A stretch of DNA of 64,000 nt from Catonia carolina (lineage: Eukaryota; Arthropoda; Insecta; Hemiptera; Achilidae): NCBI GenBank assembly GCA_035578175.1, contig JAQMRL010000003.1, forward strand, positions 54,358,672 through 54,422,671. The letters run 5' to 3'. Below are positions 1-11,045 of this stretch, piece by piece. Position 1 is the first letter of the stretch. Each line of letters begins with the position of its first letter. Made by a program: the position numbers and the translations under genes. Under the pieces are notes generated by a model. That model made no database searches and was not told the origin of the DNA. It worked only from the letters and a program-made list of their open reading frames with translations.

Positions 1-461
1 CGTGTCACAAAACTAAATTTCCCCTTCTTAGAAAAAAATCACCAGACATTAACAATTGGGTAACAGGACTAAAAAATCACTCTGTAGAATTATGTTCCTG
101 ATGTACCTAGGTGTTTTATTTTGGAAGCACTGGATAATGTTAATATTTTTAGTTTGGTAAAACACCACAGTTGGATCTCATAGGTTCATGCTGGTTTCAG
201 GATCTGCCCATATTAGAGCAGGTTATTGCTCACCGACACTTTTGAATTTCTTCTTAACAACTATTTCATTTTTTTTATTATTGATGCCAAGCTTTTCTCT
301 TTTTTCCATTTGCTCTTGGTGTTTTTCCCATCTGAGTTTAATATCTAGTGCCATATCCAGATATTCTTTACAATTTGATAAAATTTTGTTATATTTAATT
401 AATATTGAAATCAGTTTTTATCGTGCCATTTAGTTACTAACTGTTTTTATTATGTTTTTAG

Positions 462-595
462 CAAATACTTTACATTTATTTGAGCAGAATAACATAGAAA
501 TAATAGGATCAGATATATTTTTTGAAATCGTTGAACCAGATGAATTAAGATATACATACAGAGCAAGACCTGCTAAAGATTTTGGTGTTTCATTT
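462..595 (+). CDS. PRADC1: PRADC1-like (PA-domain secreted protein), internal exon A
   Basis: This is the first visible exon of a four-exon 3' portion of a PRADC1/PAP21-like gene. The acceptor is a T-rich tract ending in TAG at 459-461 and the donor is GTAAG at 596. It enters with two bases of a split codon and reads through in one frame as ...LFEQNNIEIIGSDIFF and ...YTYRARPAKDFGVSF. The block ELRYTYRARPAKDFG is the conserved start of the protease-associated (PA) domain in PRADC1 proteins, which are small secreted glycoproteins of unclear biochemical role. The signal peptide and start codon must lie in exon(s) before the window. Family recognition is from memory of the conserved blocks; the splice sites and continuous frame are seen directly. 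Confidence 0.85.
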
Positions 596-2529
596 GTAAG
601 TTTATGATTTTACTTTTTATATATTTTTAAACTAGTATTAAATTATATGAGCTTAATGTATTTAATGTACTTAGATTAATAGAAACACGTTTGATTATCT
701 ATTTTTGTGAAGGTTGGTTATTATGTATTAATTTATTGTCTGTAAAATGTTCTGTTTACTCAAATGTGGTTGCTTGCATTAAATTTTAAATTATATTACT
801 GTTTGTTTTATAGCTCTATAAATTTTGTCAACAGCATGCCATATCACAAATATGAAATGCTGTGCTTATAAATTACATTTACCAATTTTTGTACAAGATT
901 GGGTGAATCTAACTTTTCTAGTTACACTGTGATAAGTTAATGATAATAATGTCGGAGTACACACTAATGCTTATAATGTGCTATGTGTACAGTCCCTGAT
1001 ATAGCATTAATTTAGTGCTGTGTAAATGAGTTATTATCTTTTAAAACTAATTTAACAACTGTTCTGAACATTGACGTTAAAAATATACGTAATATTTAAA
1101 TTTTTAGGTCATAGGACGCATTATTTGACTGTTTAAAAAATGGAACAAATGGCTTTTGCTTTTTTTTTTAGCAGATCCTTCAATGTCTATGAATAAAAAA
1201 CAAAAGGTTAGATTTGTATGTATGTATGTATGTTCAGGAGTATCTGCTTGGAGCTTGAAAACTTGTGCTTTTTGTCTGAATAAGCATAAGGTCATACTCT
1301 GAAACCATAATGTGTGTTTCATACGTATGTTCATGTGAAGCGTACGAATTAGTAATTTTATTTAAAGAATTTAATCGTATAACTTTTCGGCGTTTGAATG
1401 AAATGAAAAGGTTTCTTTTGTAAATTTCATCGTGGAAATTCCCAATGGAAGTATAAAATATTTTAAGAACTTGTAAAATTAAATAATAAAATTATGGCAA
1501 TTCAATTACTTACTAGTTCATTCTGTATTACTTAAGTCATACATTTACTCTTTTCTTATTGTTTTTTTTTTAACTTGTTTATGTATTTACTTCAGTAAAT
1601 GTATTACTGCATAACGTTTACGCAACAGTATAAAATTTTTTCACCATTCACTTAGATGTATTGTAATATCTAAGCCTAGGTTCGTTCAGGATTTGGGTAT
1701 AATAAATAATGAGCAGCTTTTCTTTAAACTTATAACAATTATTTATTCACACAATTAATATCAGAATTAGATTACTTATAAATACAATTAGATTACTTCA
1801 ATGAAATGAATTACAAGTCTTAAGCTTAAACTAAACTTGACTATAAATTGAGACACTGTCACCTAACAAACAGAACAATTGATTTACCTTTTCACATCCA
1901 CTTGCTGTTCCTGTATGCACACACACTATTAATATACTTCAGAACCGGTCCTGTAACAACACTTTCAAAACAGCCTGACAACATTAATCCCATTCACAGT
2001 CAAGTATTAATTAACTCACTATAAAGGCATTAATGTTTTTATACCTGTAGTCTGATAGTTAATCAAGACCCTTCAAACATTTTCTTTGTTGTATTGGAAC
2101 AGTTTAGAAGGAATGAAAATAAAAACAAATGTTTCTACCAGTTTAGGTTTGTGAAAATTCCTTTTTAAAATATTTCATTCATTGCAATCCATTATCCTTG
2201 TTCAATACACAATTTCTTACAATGTGCAATCTATTCCCTTAGCCATTTCTAGAATATCAGTGTACAGTGTTACAGTATTTATTTTTTATTACAAAAAAAA
2301 TCAGAAAGGAATTTCTGAACCCTGTAAAACATCTATGAAATTTGTACTTGCTTCCTTGTACAAGATGAGTTGGCTGATGTTTTGGTATCTCTTTTCGTTT
2401 TGAATAATAGATCATGTGGAAGTGTTTTTCATGATTGTGGAATGTATAATTACTCATAATGTTCAGTTTTATGTCAGGTCTGTTTCTTCTATATTACGTT
2501 AAAAAATTTGTTCCTCCAATGCAAAACCT
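596..2529. other. PRADC1-like intron, first part; no gene seen
   Basis: AT-rich intron sequence between exons A and B. It has a short (TATG)n tract near 1216-1231. Around 1690-2070 the minus strand has a TATA-like tract followed by a moderately complex stretch that could be part of an old LTR, but I could not define ends. The small open frames here have no recognisable content. Confidence 0.5.
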
Positions 2530-2830
2530 CATCATTATCATCTTCCACGGTTTAGGTCGCTTGGATTTGTTCCAGGATCCGTCTTTTTCCTGGTCAACCA
2601 ACTTCTTCCTACCTGTTTATATTGGCTCACTCCCAATGGAAAACAATGTGCAAGTGATAAACTGTCCAATTCTTCCGATACTATTTATTGATACTGCTCA
2701 AAGGTGTTATGTTGAGCTCTGTTCTTATTATATCATCATTCCTCAAATGTTATCTTCTAGAATAACCTTTTACGCTCCTCGAAAACCTCATCTCGGCTGC
2801 TGATCTATATCTCATTACTGTATTAATACA
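2530..2830 (-). mobile_element. LINE relic, reverse-transcriptase C-terminal region
   Basis: Read on the minus strand with stops and frame changes, this gives RSAAEMRFSRSVKGYSRR, LRNDDI.RTELNITPL and WTVYHLH, a decayed version of the tail found in many insect LINE ORF2 proteins (pattern AEMRFLR..KG.TR.D..RN.DIR.EL). The better-preserved stretch at 62201-62509 shows the same order of blocks. It is truncated at the 5' side and not functional. Confidence 0.6.
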
Positions 2831-3573
2831 GGCACAGCTAATACTTGATAAAATCTCAGTCGAGTGTCTCTTTTATTGTTGTTTTGTTTAAAAATGATAT
2901 ATGCCATACCAATCAAAAAAAAACAAACATTTACAAAACATTTGCAAAAATTTAACATTAATTTGCACTTTCTGTTAGACATCAAAATCCTTATCAAACG
3001 TCACATCACATACCAAGGTACCAAAAATCTAGTAGGACCTATTCCAGGATCTTGCTATAGTACACAATTTTGGAACAGACAGGCCACTTGCCCTGAAAAG
3101 CCTACCCCTTTGATTTTTGCACTGAAATCTTGATTCTAAACTCCTCACCAATGAGTTGCAGCTGATATATAGTTATTATTTTGTAGCCGATTTTCAGCCT
3201 CTTGAATGTTTATGTATCATCTGCATAAATAATAATTAATTTGAATTTATCCCATGACCGAGATGCTTGCCAGCCTTCCATTACTTTCCTGTATGTCATT
3301 AATTTATTTATGAAAATTTTAAATAGTGCTCATGACATTGGACCTGACTCACCTCTTTGTTCATCAGAAATTTTTAAATACAGTTTTCAGTACTCACATA
3401 CAGAAAATATAAATCATTTCAGCTTATTATAACTTGTTACTTTTAACTTCATTCACTTGATATTTTTTACAAATAAAAATTTATGGTGAAAATTAGTTGT
3501 TTCCTCCATATTGTTTTGACTAGAATTCCTTAACATTAGAGCAATTATTTAATATAATTTATTTATTACTTTC

Positions 3574-3697
3574 TCTTGCCGATATGAATGTATAGGAAGG
3601 AAAATATTGTTTTCATGTCGATTTTTCGAAATTGAGTTTTCACCGGATCTACATGTTTTCAGACCCCTGAACTCAAAAAATATGTTTTCAGCGATTG

Positions 3698-3734
<37 letters not shown>

Positions 3735-4480
3735 CAGAATATCTCAAGAACGGAACATCGTACAAACTTGAAACTTATGTTGGATACTATTACCGGACCC
3801 GACACAAACATTTTCATCAAAATCGGTCAACCGGAAGTAGTAGGTTATTAGTGTCATTTTTCACTTTTTTGCGATTTTCTCAAAACCGGGATCTACGATT
3901 TTTTTTTAAATCGCCTCATTTACTAAATTATTTATGCTTTACATGATAGGGTAGGCGCCATGTCTACTGAAATTCTTGAAGAGGCTGTTTTCACCTAAAG
4001 AAATTGTTTTTTTAAGATTGCAGCTTTAATATGTATTTTAGCACAAAAATGTAGGTACATATTAAAAGTTGTAGAGAATTTAAAATCTTACAACTTTTAT
4101 TTCAACAATTTTTTGTATAACGCTTAGTTTAGCAGTAATTAGCGATTTTCTGTTTTTTCTCATGAAAACGTGTAAAAAAATTGATTTTTCCCGATTTCAG
4201 CCGTAGTATGAATTTTACGACAAAAGTGTATATTATAAACAAGTTTATAGGAAATTAAAATCAAAATTAAAAATTTTGAAATTAAAATTTTAATTAGAGA
4301 TTTTTTCTACAGAGCCTAGTTTAGCGTGAAAGAATGATTTTCTGTATTTTTAAGCCAAACTGAAGTCGATTTTCATTTTGCGTCTTTCACTCATGATTAA
4401 AATAAGGTTATGTTTTTGAGATTAGTTTTTGTTTATTTCTAATGTTTATAACTAATGATTATATTATATTATATGTATAT
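3574..4480 (+). repeat. R1 repeat copy 1, left part (interrupted)
   Basis: Member of an AT-rich non-coding repeat family that I name R1. It starts TCTCTTGCCGATATG, runs through the blocks CATGTCGATTTTTCG, CTCAAGAACGG, AAAATCGGTCAACCGGAAG and AAATCGCCTCATTTAC, then has internal diverged subrepeats built around TTTTACGACAAAAGTG and CTTAGTTTAGC at roughly 170-190 base spacing. The same blocks recur at 28480-29175, 41815-42780, 43965-44875, 59195-60570, 60760-61190 and 62565-62910. This copy is split by a 1.2-kb TIR element; its right end resumes at 5680. No ORF is present. I do not know the family. Confidence 0.8.
3698..3731. repeat. (TG)n microsatellite inside R1 copy 1
   Basis: About 15 TG units lie where the other R1 copies carry only a short GTCTGTGT, for example near 59483. 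The microsatellite therefore appears to have expanded inside this copy after insertion. Confidence 0.9.
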
Positions 4481-5679
4481 GTGAGGCGGCCCAGGAAATC
4501 ATGCCACATGTCTCAAAAATGCATTTTTGTTTTATTGCCTCATCTAAAAGAAAATTTAATTCTGAACATTTTAAAAAAAAAGTTAGCCTTCTAGGCTGAA
4601 AATAAATTTTTTTATGATTTTTTGAATGTATGGTTTTAGTTTATACTAATTTTCGGAAAACAGCCTGTAAAGTTTGAGAAGATCTTTAAAAGTCAAAGAA
4701 AAGCATCACTTGAAATATAATTGAATGAAATACTTTACTTTTCTATTATGAAATAACTATCATTTATTTTGTATAAGAAGTTATAATTATGATAGTTTTC
4801 TAAGATAATCTAGCTTAATTACTTAACATTAAAAAAATACGGTTTGGTCCAGACTGTCAAATTATAGCCTACTTTATTTACAGTACCATTACAATAAAAT
4901 TTATCCTGCAGAGAACTAGACTGTTGAATTACCAAATAAACTATACTTCTACAATAAAAATATTTCACTTAACTTAAATATTAAAAAAATAGGTACAAAA
5001 AAACCAACAACATTCTGCACCTTTGTTGGATAATTGAAGTTGACGCATACCTAGAAAGGAATATAAGAGTAGCCCTAATCTAACTACTACATTATAAACT
5101 AGGAACAATAAAAGAATAATAAAATCACATTATTAATAATTAAAATACAATGTTTATGTTTATTCTTAGCCATAATAGCAATAATAATTTTACGCGTAAA
5201 CGAATAGCATCCATAAACAAACAGTAAATAAGTCAACTGGGGAATAACCATGCCCACTGCTACTGTTACAAAGAATTTTTACATATTTATTAACAATTCT
5301 CTTAAAAAGTTATGAAATAAGCTCTTATTAAATCAAAAAATAATTGAAAGATTTACAAAAATATAAAAAAGTGTTTAGAACTGTCAACTAATCTGTAAAC
5401 ATTAAAAGTATAAACCATGCCTGATGTCGTTATGGAAAATTAACATTGGGGACATGAGGCATGATTTGTCAGCTGTGCAAGGCTTTTATAAATCGCATAT
5501 TTCTCTATTTATTCTTTTTATTACTACCAGAAGTGTTAGTTTAGTTAATAGTTTAAACTTTAAGCTAACAGATAGCGTCAAAATCGAAAAATTGGCATTT
5601 TTGACTTAAACAACTGTTTTGCGCCGTATTGTGAAATAATGCAGCGCGACATGTGGTATGGTTTCCTGGGCCACCTCAC
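4481..5679. mobile_element. Non-autonomous TIR element A, inserted in R1
   Basis: Terminal inverted repeats of about 32 bases: the left begins GTGAGGCGGCCCAGGAAATC and the right end, reversed, begins GTGAGGTGGCCCAGGAAACC. Length is about 1.2 kb with no transposase-like ORF. R1 sequence lies on both sides (ends 4480, resumes 5680), so the element inserted into an existing R1 copy. The AT-rich flanks (TATAT) prevent a firm target-duplication call. A diverged relative lies at 11046-11874, sharing the TIR core and an internal ATTTTCGGAAAAC...CCTGT block. I cannot place it in a known superfamily. Confidence 0.75.
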
Positions 5680-5755
5680 ATATAATATTACTTTGTTAAT
5701 TATTTGCATTGGCAAGAGAAAGTTGTATGAGTGTTTCACACCAGATATTTTTTCT
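5680..5755 (+). repeat. R1 repeat copy 1, right terminus next to exon B
   Basis: Contains GCATTGGCAAGAGAAAGTTG and GTGTTTCACACCAGAT followed by a T run. The same terminal string is seen at the other R1 ends (43970-44010 reversed, 60525-60565, 61140-61175, 62565-62600 reversed). It stops at the acceptor of PRADC1-like exon B (5763). Confidence 0.8.
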
Positions 5756-5763
5756 TGTTTCAG

Positions 5764-5879
5764 AATGAGTCATTTTATCAGAGAGAAGTGTATCTGGTTC
5801 CTGTTGAGCCGTCTCATAGTTGTGGATACCCTGAAAATGCTGATGATTTAGCCGGCAATATTGCTTTGATTGAGAGAGG
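5764..5879 (+). CDS. PRADC1: PRADC1-like, internal exon B
   Basis: The acceptor is TTGTTTCAG at 5755-5763 and the donor is GTAATT at 5880. It continues in phase 0 from the previous exon: NESFYQREVYLVPVEPSHSC, then ...LAGNIALIERG. N-E-S at its start is a possible N-glycosylation sequon. The LVP...CG...IALIERG pattern is typical of the middle of the PA domain. The exon ends two bases into a Gly codon, matching the next exon. The polypyrimidine tract of its acceptor directly follows the end of a repeat (R1 family). Confidence 0.87.
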
Positions 5880-5984
5880 GTAATTTATTTTAATTTATTA
5901 TCCTTAAAGAGTATGCAAGCTAATTTTATACAGCGTTACTTTTTTCTCTCTCGTATAGGACCAATTTTAGACCATATGAGGTGA

Positions 5985-6290
5985 CTTTAGATGTCTGGAA
6001 GCTTTTTTTGCAGCCTTCATTCTCAGCATTCGCTTACTGTAGGCTTTTCTCCTTTCTTTTTTCCATTAAGTGCTCTGTTTTTGCTCTTTATGGAAGCCTT
6101 TAAAGTATGTAATTAGTTGTCTGAATTTGGTTTGTTTCATTAAGTTTTCTTGCTGTATTTCGGGTTTCTCAATAGCCTTCCTAGCTTCTTTAAACCATTT
6201 ATCTGACGCCTTAGATTTATTGTTTAGTGTTTTGACAATATTTTTTGCCAGCAGATTGTCATCCATTCTATAAAGGTGTTTGTAGAATGT
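5985..6290 (-). mobile_element. LINE relic, extreme ORF2 C-terminus
   Basis: The minus strand reads DKWFKEARKAIEKPEIQQEN, then ..FR.LI.YFKGFHKEQ and after a break KERRKAYSKRMLRMKAAKK. This resembles the W(F)KEVRKDLEEMNI ... FKGFQ ... ERRKQHSERMKK tail of insect LINE ORF2 proteins. A stop separates the two parts, so it is a dead fragment. Confidence 0.5.
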
Positions 6291-7039
6291 TAGTCATTTT
6301 TTGGATCATTCATTTTACTTGTACAGTTTTTCTTGACCTCGTAACCTATATTCCCTGTCTACTATCTTTAGGCCCATTATCTTGCGAAGGATATTTTATC
6401 TGCATTACTTTTTATCTTAATAAAATTTTTTTTTTAGTTTTGGTTATTTATTATTGGTCAGAAAAGTTGCTTTATTTGCAGGTGTTTAAATTCCATTAGC
6501 AGCTATCATTACTTTTATTCCATAATAGTTGAAATATGTTTGTTAAAAATTAAAATGAATCTATAAATATTATGTATTTGAAAGCATTGTTGTTATCAAC
6601 TAATACTGAGAGTTAAAATTTATGATAAAAAATGCCAGATCTGACCAGCAATCAAACCAAGGACTCGCACCTTAAAAGTCACTTGTGTTGACCACTTTAT
6701 CAAAAGATTTTGGAAATATATAAGTATGGAAATGAATTTTTTTTTTTTGGAAAATTAATTATCTAAAGGTTTTTATATTTTATCATAATTTTTGAGTAAA
6801 ATTTTTATAGAGCTTTTATTAAAAAGATTTAATTGCATGAGTGGCTTCATCAGCAAATAAATGGAAGGCCATTGCTTTGCAGTCAAGTATGTAATTAAAA
6901 AGTAGTTTTGGTTTATGTAGGTACCAGGCTGGAATCTAAGTATAAAAAATGATTTCATATTCTAAAGACTTTGCCATGTCACTGCAACCATTATTCCTTT
7001 TTAGAACCATTATTTTCATGTCTGCTACTTCTTAGCATG
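6291..7039. other. PRADC1-like intron, mostly featureless
   Basis: AT-rich intron sequence. Apart from a minus-strand SINE fragment at 6626-6708, I see nothing recognisable. Confidence 0.5.
6626..6708 (-). mobile_element. tRNA-derived SINE fragment (SINE-2 family)
   Basis: On the minus strand it reads AAGTGGTCAACACAAGTGAC, later TTTGATTGCTGGTCAGATCTGGCATTTTTT. This matches the tRNA head plus GGTC(A/T)GRTCTGGYATTTTTTC junction seen in the copies at 29977-30136 and 47167-47333. The B-box is decayed. Confidence 0.55.
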
Positions 7040-7210
7040 CCTATCCACTTTGGAGTTGGCAATCATAATGGTTTATTTAACCCTACTGACTGCTATACAG
7101 AACAACTCTGGAGAGCGGAGCTCTTCCCATACCAGGCTCTCAAATTGGCAAGCCAAGAAAGTCTTCTTCAGCCAGGAGGTCTCCTTCCTTCTAACCGTCT
7201 TTGCAGAATG
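7040..7210 (-). mobile_element. LINE 3' relic
   Basis: The minus strand reads SWLKKTFLACQFES....LF and CIAVSRVK.TIMIANSKVD. This corresponds to the last ORF2 residues of the LINE at 40772-41694 (...ISWLRNLREWF...LFRAAASRV..AIMISNLR). It is heavily mutated. Confidence 0.5.
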
Positions 7211-7280
7211 TCTGCATAGGTACTAAATTAAATAAAACCGTCTTTGCAGAATGTCTGCATAGGTACTAAATTAAGTAAAA
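7191..7280. repeat. Tandem duplication, 2 copies of about 43 bp
   Basis: CCGTCTTTGCAGAATGTCTG and the following bases through ACTAAATTAARTAAAA occur twice back to back with one difference. Confidence 0.85.
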
Positions 7281-8539
7281 TCATTAAACCTCTTGCATTA
7301 CATTTCATTACAATCCTAACAAATCTTCCTTTTAGTGTTATTTATTTCTTTTAATTTCCATACCTAACTTTCCTAACTAACTTCATACCAAACTTTCCAA
7401 GTACCTACTCTATTCTTTTCTTTGGGCAAAGGTTTCATGGGATGTCAGCCTGATTACCCTTGCATGACGACCAACTTTGCTGGGCTTTGGGCTCCTATTC
7501 TCACGACTAGTCTTTATTTATTTTTCAAAACCTGTACCCATATTTGCTTACTAGGAAATGTAGTATATTACAGAAATGTTGCACTCCTGTAATTCCTCAT
7601 TAATTTCTAAATAAAAAATTGATTGAAGAATTATATGAAATCATAGAAATTATAGAAATATGTTGATTTTCAAGAACGTTCCATGAATCCATGTAAAGAA
7701 TAATGTGAATTTTTTTGTTTTTGGCCTCGTTTAGCTTTTTGTACGTGTTCAGTTTCAGTGCAAGGAATTTTCTTTAGCAGTTAAAACAGCTTGATGTAAC
7801 AGCATCTTATTATGAATAGACTTGTTTATATTTTACATAATATAGTTCACACAATTGAATTAGTAAATTATGTAATTGTTCGTGTGGTATTTACTTTCAA
7901 GGTCATCGTTTAATTTACATTTATAGTTCTGTGTAAAGAATTAACCATTGTGTATCAAGTACATTGTTGTTTTCTACAGTTTATATTACTATTTTTGTTA
8001 AGTTTGGTAATCGCTACTGATAATGTTTCTCTGACAAATCTGTAATGCTGTTTATTTCTTAAGTACAATACAAGTTAATTGCATTGTAATTATTTTGGTA
8101 TTTCTACCATTAATTATTGAAGTTTATCGTAGTTAGTACAGTTTACATATTTAGTTTTACAGTAGTAAATTAAACAGGTGGTCTCAAAAAAACTTTCTAG
8201 AATTTAAGAAGTGGCTACTCATATAAAAGGGACAGAAAACTGTATGTTCAAAAATGCTTAGTTTACCAGATATCAGCCATTTTGTTTTTTAACATGGAAC
8301 TTTTATTTCAGGAACGGTTAAACACATTTGACTTTGGTACAGTTCTGTTGTTCTTAAAAATTTTTGTTGCAAAAAATAATTAACCCAATTCTATCCATTT
8401 AAAAATGGTGCTCATGTAAAATTTTAAAGTGTTAATTTCTTTGGAGCTGGCTCATTGAAATGTAATGAATAATTAATCATTGTTATTAACAATTCGTGGT
8501 TAATGACTTGAATTGTTTATTAATTATTGTAGATTGACG
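7281..8539. other. PRADC1-like intron, no gene seen
   Basis: AT-rich sequence without recognisable coding content, RNA gene or repeat family on either strand. Confidence 0.5.
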
Positions 8540-9140
8540 TATTGAGAAGGTAAGGAAGTTGTATTATAGCAGATCTGAAGCCAGCAGTAGAAGTGAGAGC
8601 TCATATTGAAATGATTATGCTGGTATTTCTTTATATGAAGCATCTACTTGTTAACAGTACAAAATTTTACTTCCTGTAAGATGTGGTTTGTTAAGACATA
8701 CATCTATTCTGTACTGCTTGCTATATGGTGGGAAACATGAACTTTTTAGTATGTAGTCCATGTATCGCTTAGAAGCTTTTGAGATATGATGTTAGAAGAA
8801 TGCTCCAGATTTTGTCGACTGGTCATGTTGCCAACATGATGTTTTGAGATATATGGGGGTGGATCATGAGTTGATGGGCATAATCAAAAGAAGAAAGACT
8901 GCCTACCTTGGTCATTTATACAGGTACAATAAGTATGGGTTTATCAAACTGATTCTTGAGGGTAAACATGAGGGCAAGTGCAGGCCAGGGCGAAGGAAAT
9001 GCTCACGATTGAAGAACATCAGCGACTGGACAAACTTGAGTACGCACACCCTTTAAAGGGTGGCTCATGATGAAGAGCAATTTGCAAATGTTGTGGCCAA
9101 CTTTCCGTCATGGATTTTACACTATAAAAAGAACTATAAA
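8540..9140 (+). mobile_element. LINE relic with intact (empty) target site
   Basis: The translation gives short blocks, RRMLQ.., MGVDHELMGIIKRRKTAYLG and GRRKCSRLKNISDWTNLS, in shifting frames. This is the C-terminal tail of an insect LINE ORF2. The stretch is closely related to 48720-50240. The copy here has ACTTCCTGTAAGA once (8669-8681), whereas in the other copy this string is duplicated around an inserted LINE. Confidence 0.7.
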
Positions 9141-9284
9141 GGCATTGTAAAAAATTGAATAATTGTTCATTAGTTCATTGAACTATAAATTCAAAGTTAT
9201 ACGACAAAGAAAATTATACCTTATTTATTGAATTTATAAATTAAATCATAAATGAAAATGTTATGGCACAAAATTCTTGATTTG

Positions 9285-9475
9285 CCGGCCGCATTGGCGC
9301 AGTTGGTAACGTGCTCGCCTCTCATCATGTGGTCCTGGGTTCAAATCCCACTCAGGCATGGCATTTTTTCATACGTTACAAAAAAATCATTTCATCCTAC
9401 ATCACATAAAGTTCCACCCCAACGTCGTCGCTAATGACCATTGCAGTTGATGCGACGTTAAATTAAAAAAAAAAA
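9285..9475 (+). mobile_element. Complete tRNA-derived SINE (SINE-3) with 14-bp target duplication
   Basis: The tRNA-like head starts CCGGCCGCATTGGCGCAGTTGG (A-box region) and has a B-box GGTTCAAATCC at 9338-9348. It is followed by a tRNA-unrelated body and an A-rich tail. AAATTCTTGATTTG flanks it at 9271-9284 and 9476-9489, a perfect target-site duplication. The TCTCAT in the anticodon-arm region suggests a Met-like tRNA ancestor, which is uncertain. It is not a functional tRNA: the acceptor stem does not close. Confidence 0.85.
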
Positions 9476-9510
9476 AAATTCTTGATTTGGGTCGCAGTAA
9501 ATAATAATAA

Positions 9511-9830
9511 TCTATTATATAAAAGGACAACCATATCCTGGGTGATTCATTTATAGATCAACGCACAGCCGAAACTAATGACGCTAGAGACTTGAAATTT
9601 GGAAGTTAGCTTTGTTATGTAGTGTAAGCGCGCACTAAGAAAGGATTTTGCAAAATTTTGATTTTAAAGGGAAGAAATCGCAAAAATTTCCCCCCACTGA
9701 TGCGAGGATGCGGGTCAGCGCAAAGCGCTACGCTTATATACTGGTTGTTCTCCGACACACATTTACCCCCTCCATAGGTATATTCCGTTGCATCCAGTAA
9801 ATACATTCTTATCTAATAGCTATTTTCCCA
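9511..9830 (+). mobile_element. Helitron 5' part
   Basis: It begins TCTATTATATAAAAGGACAA after an A, then GATTCATTTATAGATCAACG and AAGGATTTTGCAAAATTTTG. The same order is found in the short Helitron at 10742-10939. No 3' hairpin is seen for this copy on its own; the next one downstream is at 10910-10939. The right boundary is approximate. Confidence 0.6.
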
Positions 9831-10260
9831 GAAGTTAAATTGATTTTAACAACGATTTTAATCTATGGTTTACTTTTGTCACTCCGGATGTTGTACTGTA
9901 CGTAGTGTTTAACCTAACACTGGATTTACATTTTAACCAGAATTAATTCCAGAATTGTTGTAATTAGTATAATAAGTGATAATTATGTTTTTTATGCTTT
10001 ATAGTATTATTACTTATTATTCAAGATACGAATCTCATTGCTTAGGCCACATAATGTATATTTGACTGACATTGTAAAAATGATTTTTGCAACCGAACAA
10101 TTAAAATTTAATTTAAAAAAAATTGTCTCAACCAATTCAGTAAAATGCATACGGTAGTTATTCTCTTAAATCTAACTTAAATTAAAATAAAACAACAGTT
10201 ATTTATGTAAATTCAGGTATTATGCTATTATAATCCTTCTCTTTTTTATTTGTTTACCAT

Positions 10261-10633
10261 AAGGGTCGATTTACACACATCCGTCCACGTCACGTCTCAG
10301 TTCCGTAATTCCGAGAAGACAAGTATCAGTCACAGAAAAATATTCTTTTTTGAAAAATTAATGACACTGTCTACACTGAGCACTAGCACCGTCCCAAAAC
10401 CGGCGTGTCAGTATTGTCGCCGTCACCGAACCGTCAAAACGATATTTTTTCTCGACGATATTTTGTTTTTTACGGACGTATTTGTCTCTATGTAAAATGA
10501 CTGAATGGAGTTTGACGAAAGGAAAACTGACGTACATGTGTGAATACTGTCATCATTTTTGACTTCGAGTGGCCGTACCGGTTCCGTTTCGGAACGGTGA
10601 CGTGACAGCGACGGTGACGTGTGAATCGTTCTT
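10261..10633. mobile_element. MITE with imperfect inverted termini
   Basis: The left end AAGGGTCGATTTACACAC and the right end reversed AAGAACGATTCACACGTC are imperfect inverted repeats, followed by further inverted CGTCACGT-type subterminal motifs. The inside is GC-richer than its surroundings and has no transposase. I could not define a target duplication. It lies between the two Helitron 5' ends. Confidence 0.5.
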
Positions 10634-10741
10634 TATACGTAATTCAAACAAAATTATATTTGTGACTTAAGTTATTAGCAAATTAAAATACAGAATCATA
10701 GCCTTAAAATTGCATGGGCAATTAACTACGACGGGGAGCTA

Positions 10742-10939
10742 TCTAATATAAAAAAGATGTCCTGATTTATAGATCAACTTAAGTTTTCTAAGCTGTCGCT
10801 AAGGAAGGATTTCGCAAAATTTTTATTTTAAATGGTAGAATTCGCAAAAATACCCTCCCATAAGAAATACAGAGAGTATACTTAAACAGCTGATTCTTCG
10901 TTTACGTTTGCGTGGGCGAAGCCACGCGGGACCCGCTAG
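10742..10939 (+). mobile_element. Short complete Helitron (198 bp)
   Basis: It starts TCTAATATAAAAAAGATGTC after an A and ends CCCGCTAG before a T, the A|TC...CTAG|T insertion pattern of Helitrons. The terminal hairpin has a GCGTGG/CCACGC stem (10910-10915 with 10922-10927) about 10 bases before the CTAG end. No Rep/helicase coding, so non-autonomous. Confidence 0.85.
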
Positions 10940-11045
10940 TATATTATATTTATTCCACTTTATACAAGTCGAAATTATATCTTATCTGCTAGCAATAAAT
11001 AACCACCAACTCAAGTAAACAGTGGTTGTATAAAAAAAACAAAAT

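Noticed and set aside
188..433. 81-codon open frame upstream of PRADC1-like exon A
   Set aside because: Lies in the intron, has no recognisable domain, and stops before the exon; composition-driven.
1690..2070. Possible solo LTR on the minus strand
   Set aside because: There is a TATA-like tract, but I could not find TG...CA ends or a target duplication.
9290..9360. Possible tRNA gene (A and B boxes present)
   Set aside because: The acceptor stem does not close and the sequence continues into a SINE body with poly(A) and target duplication. The same applies at 29977 and 47167.
10250..10495. 81-codon open frame
   Set aside because: It spans the left end of a MITE; residues show no family pattern.
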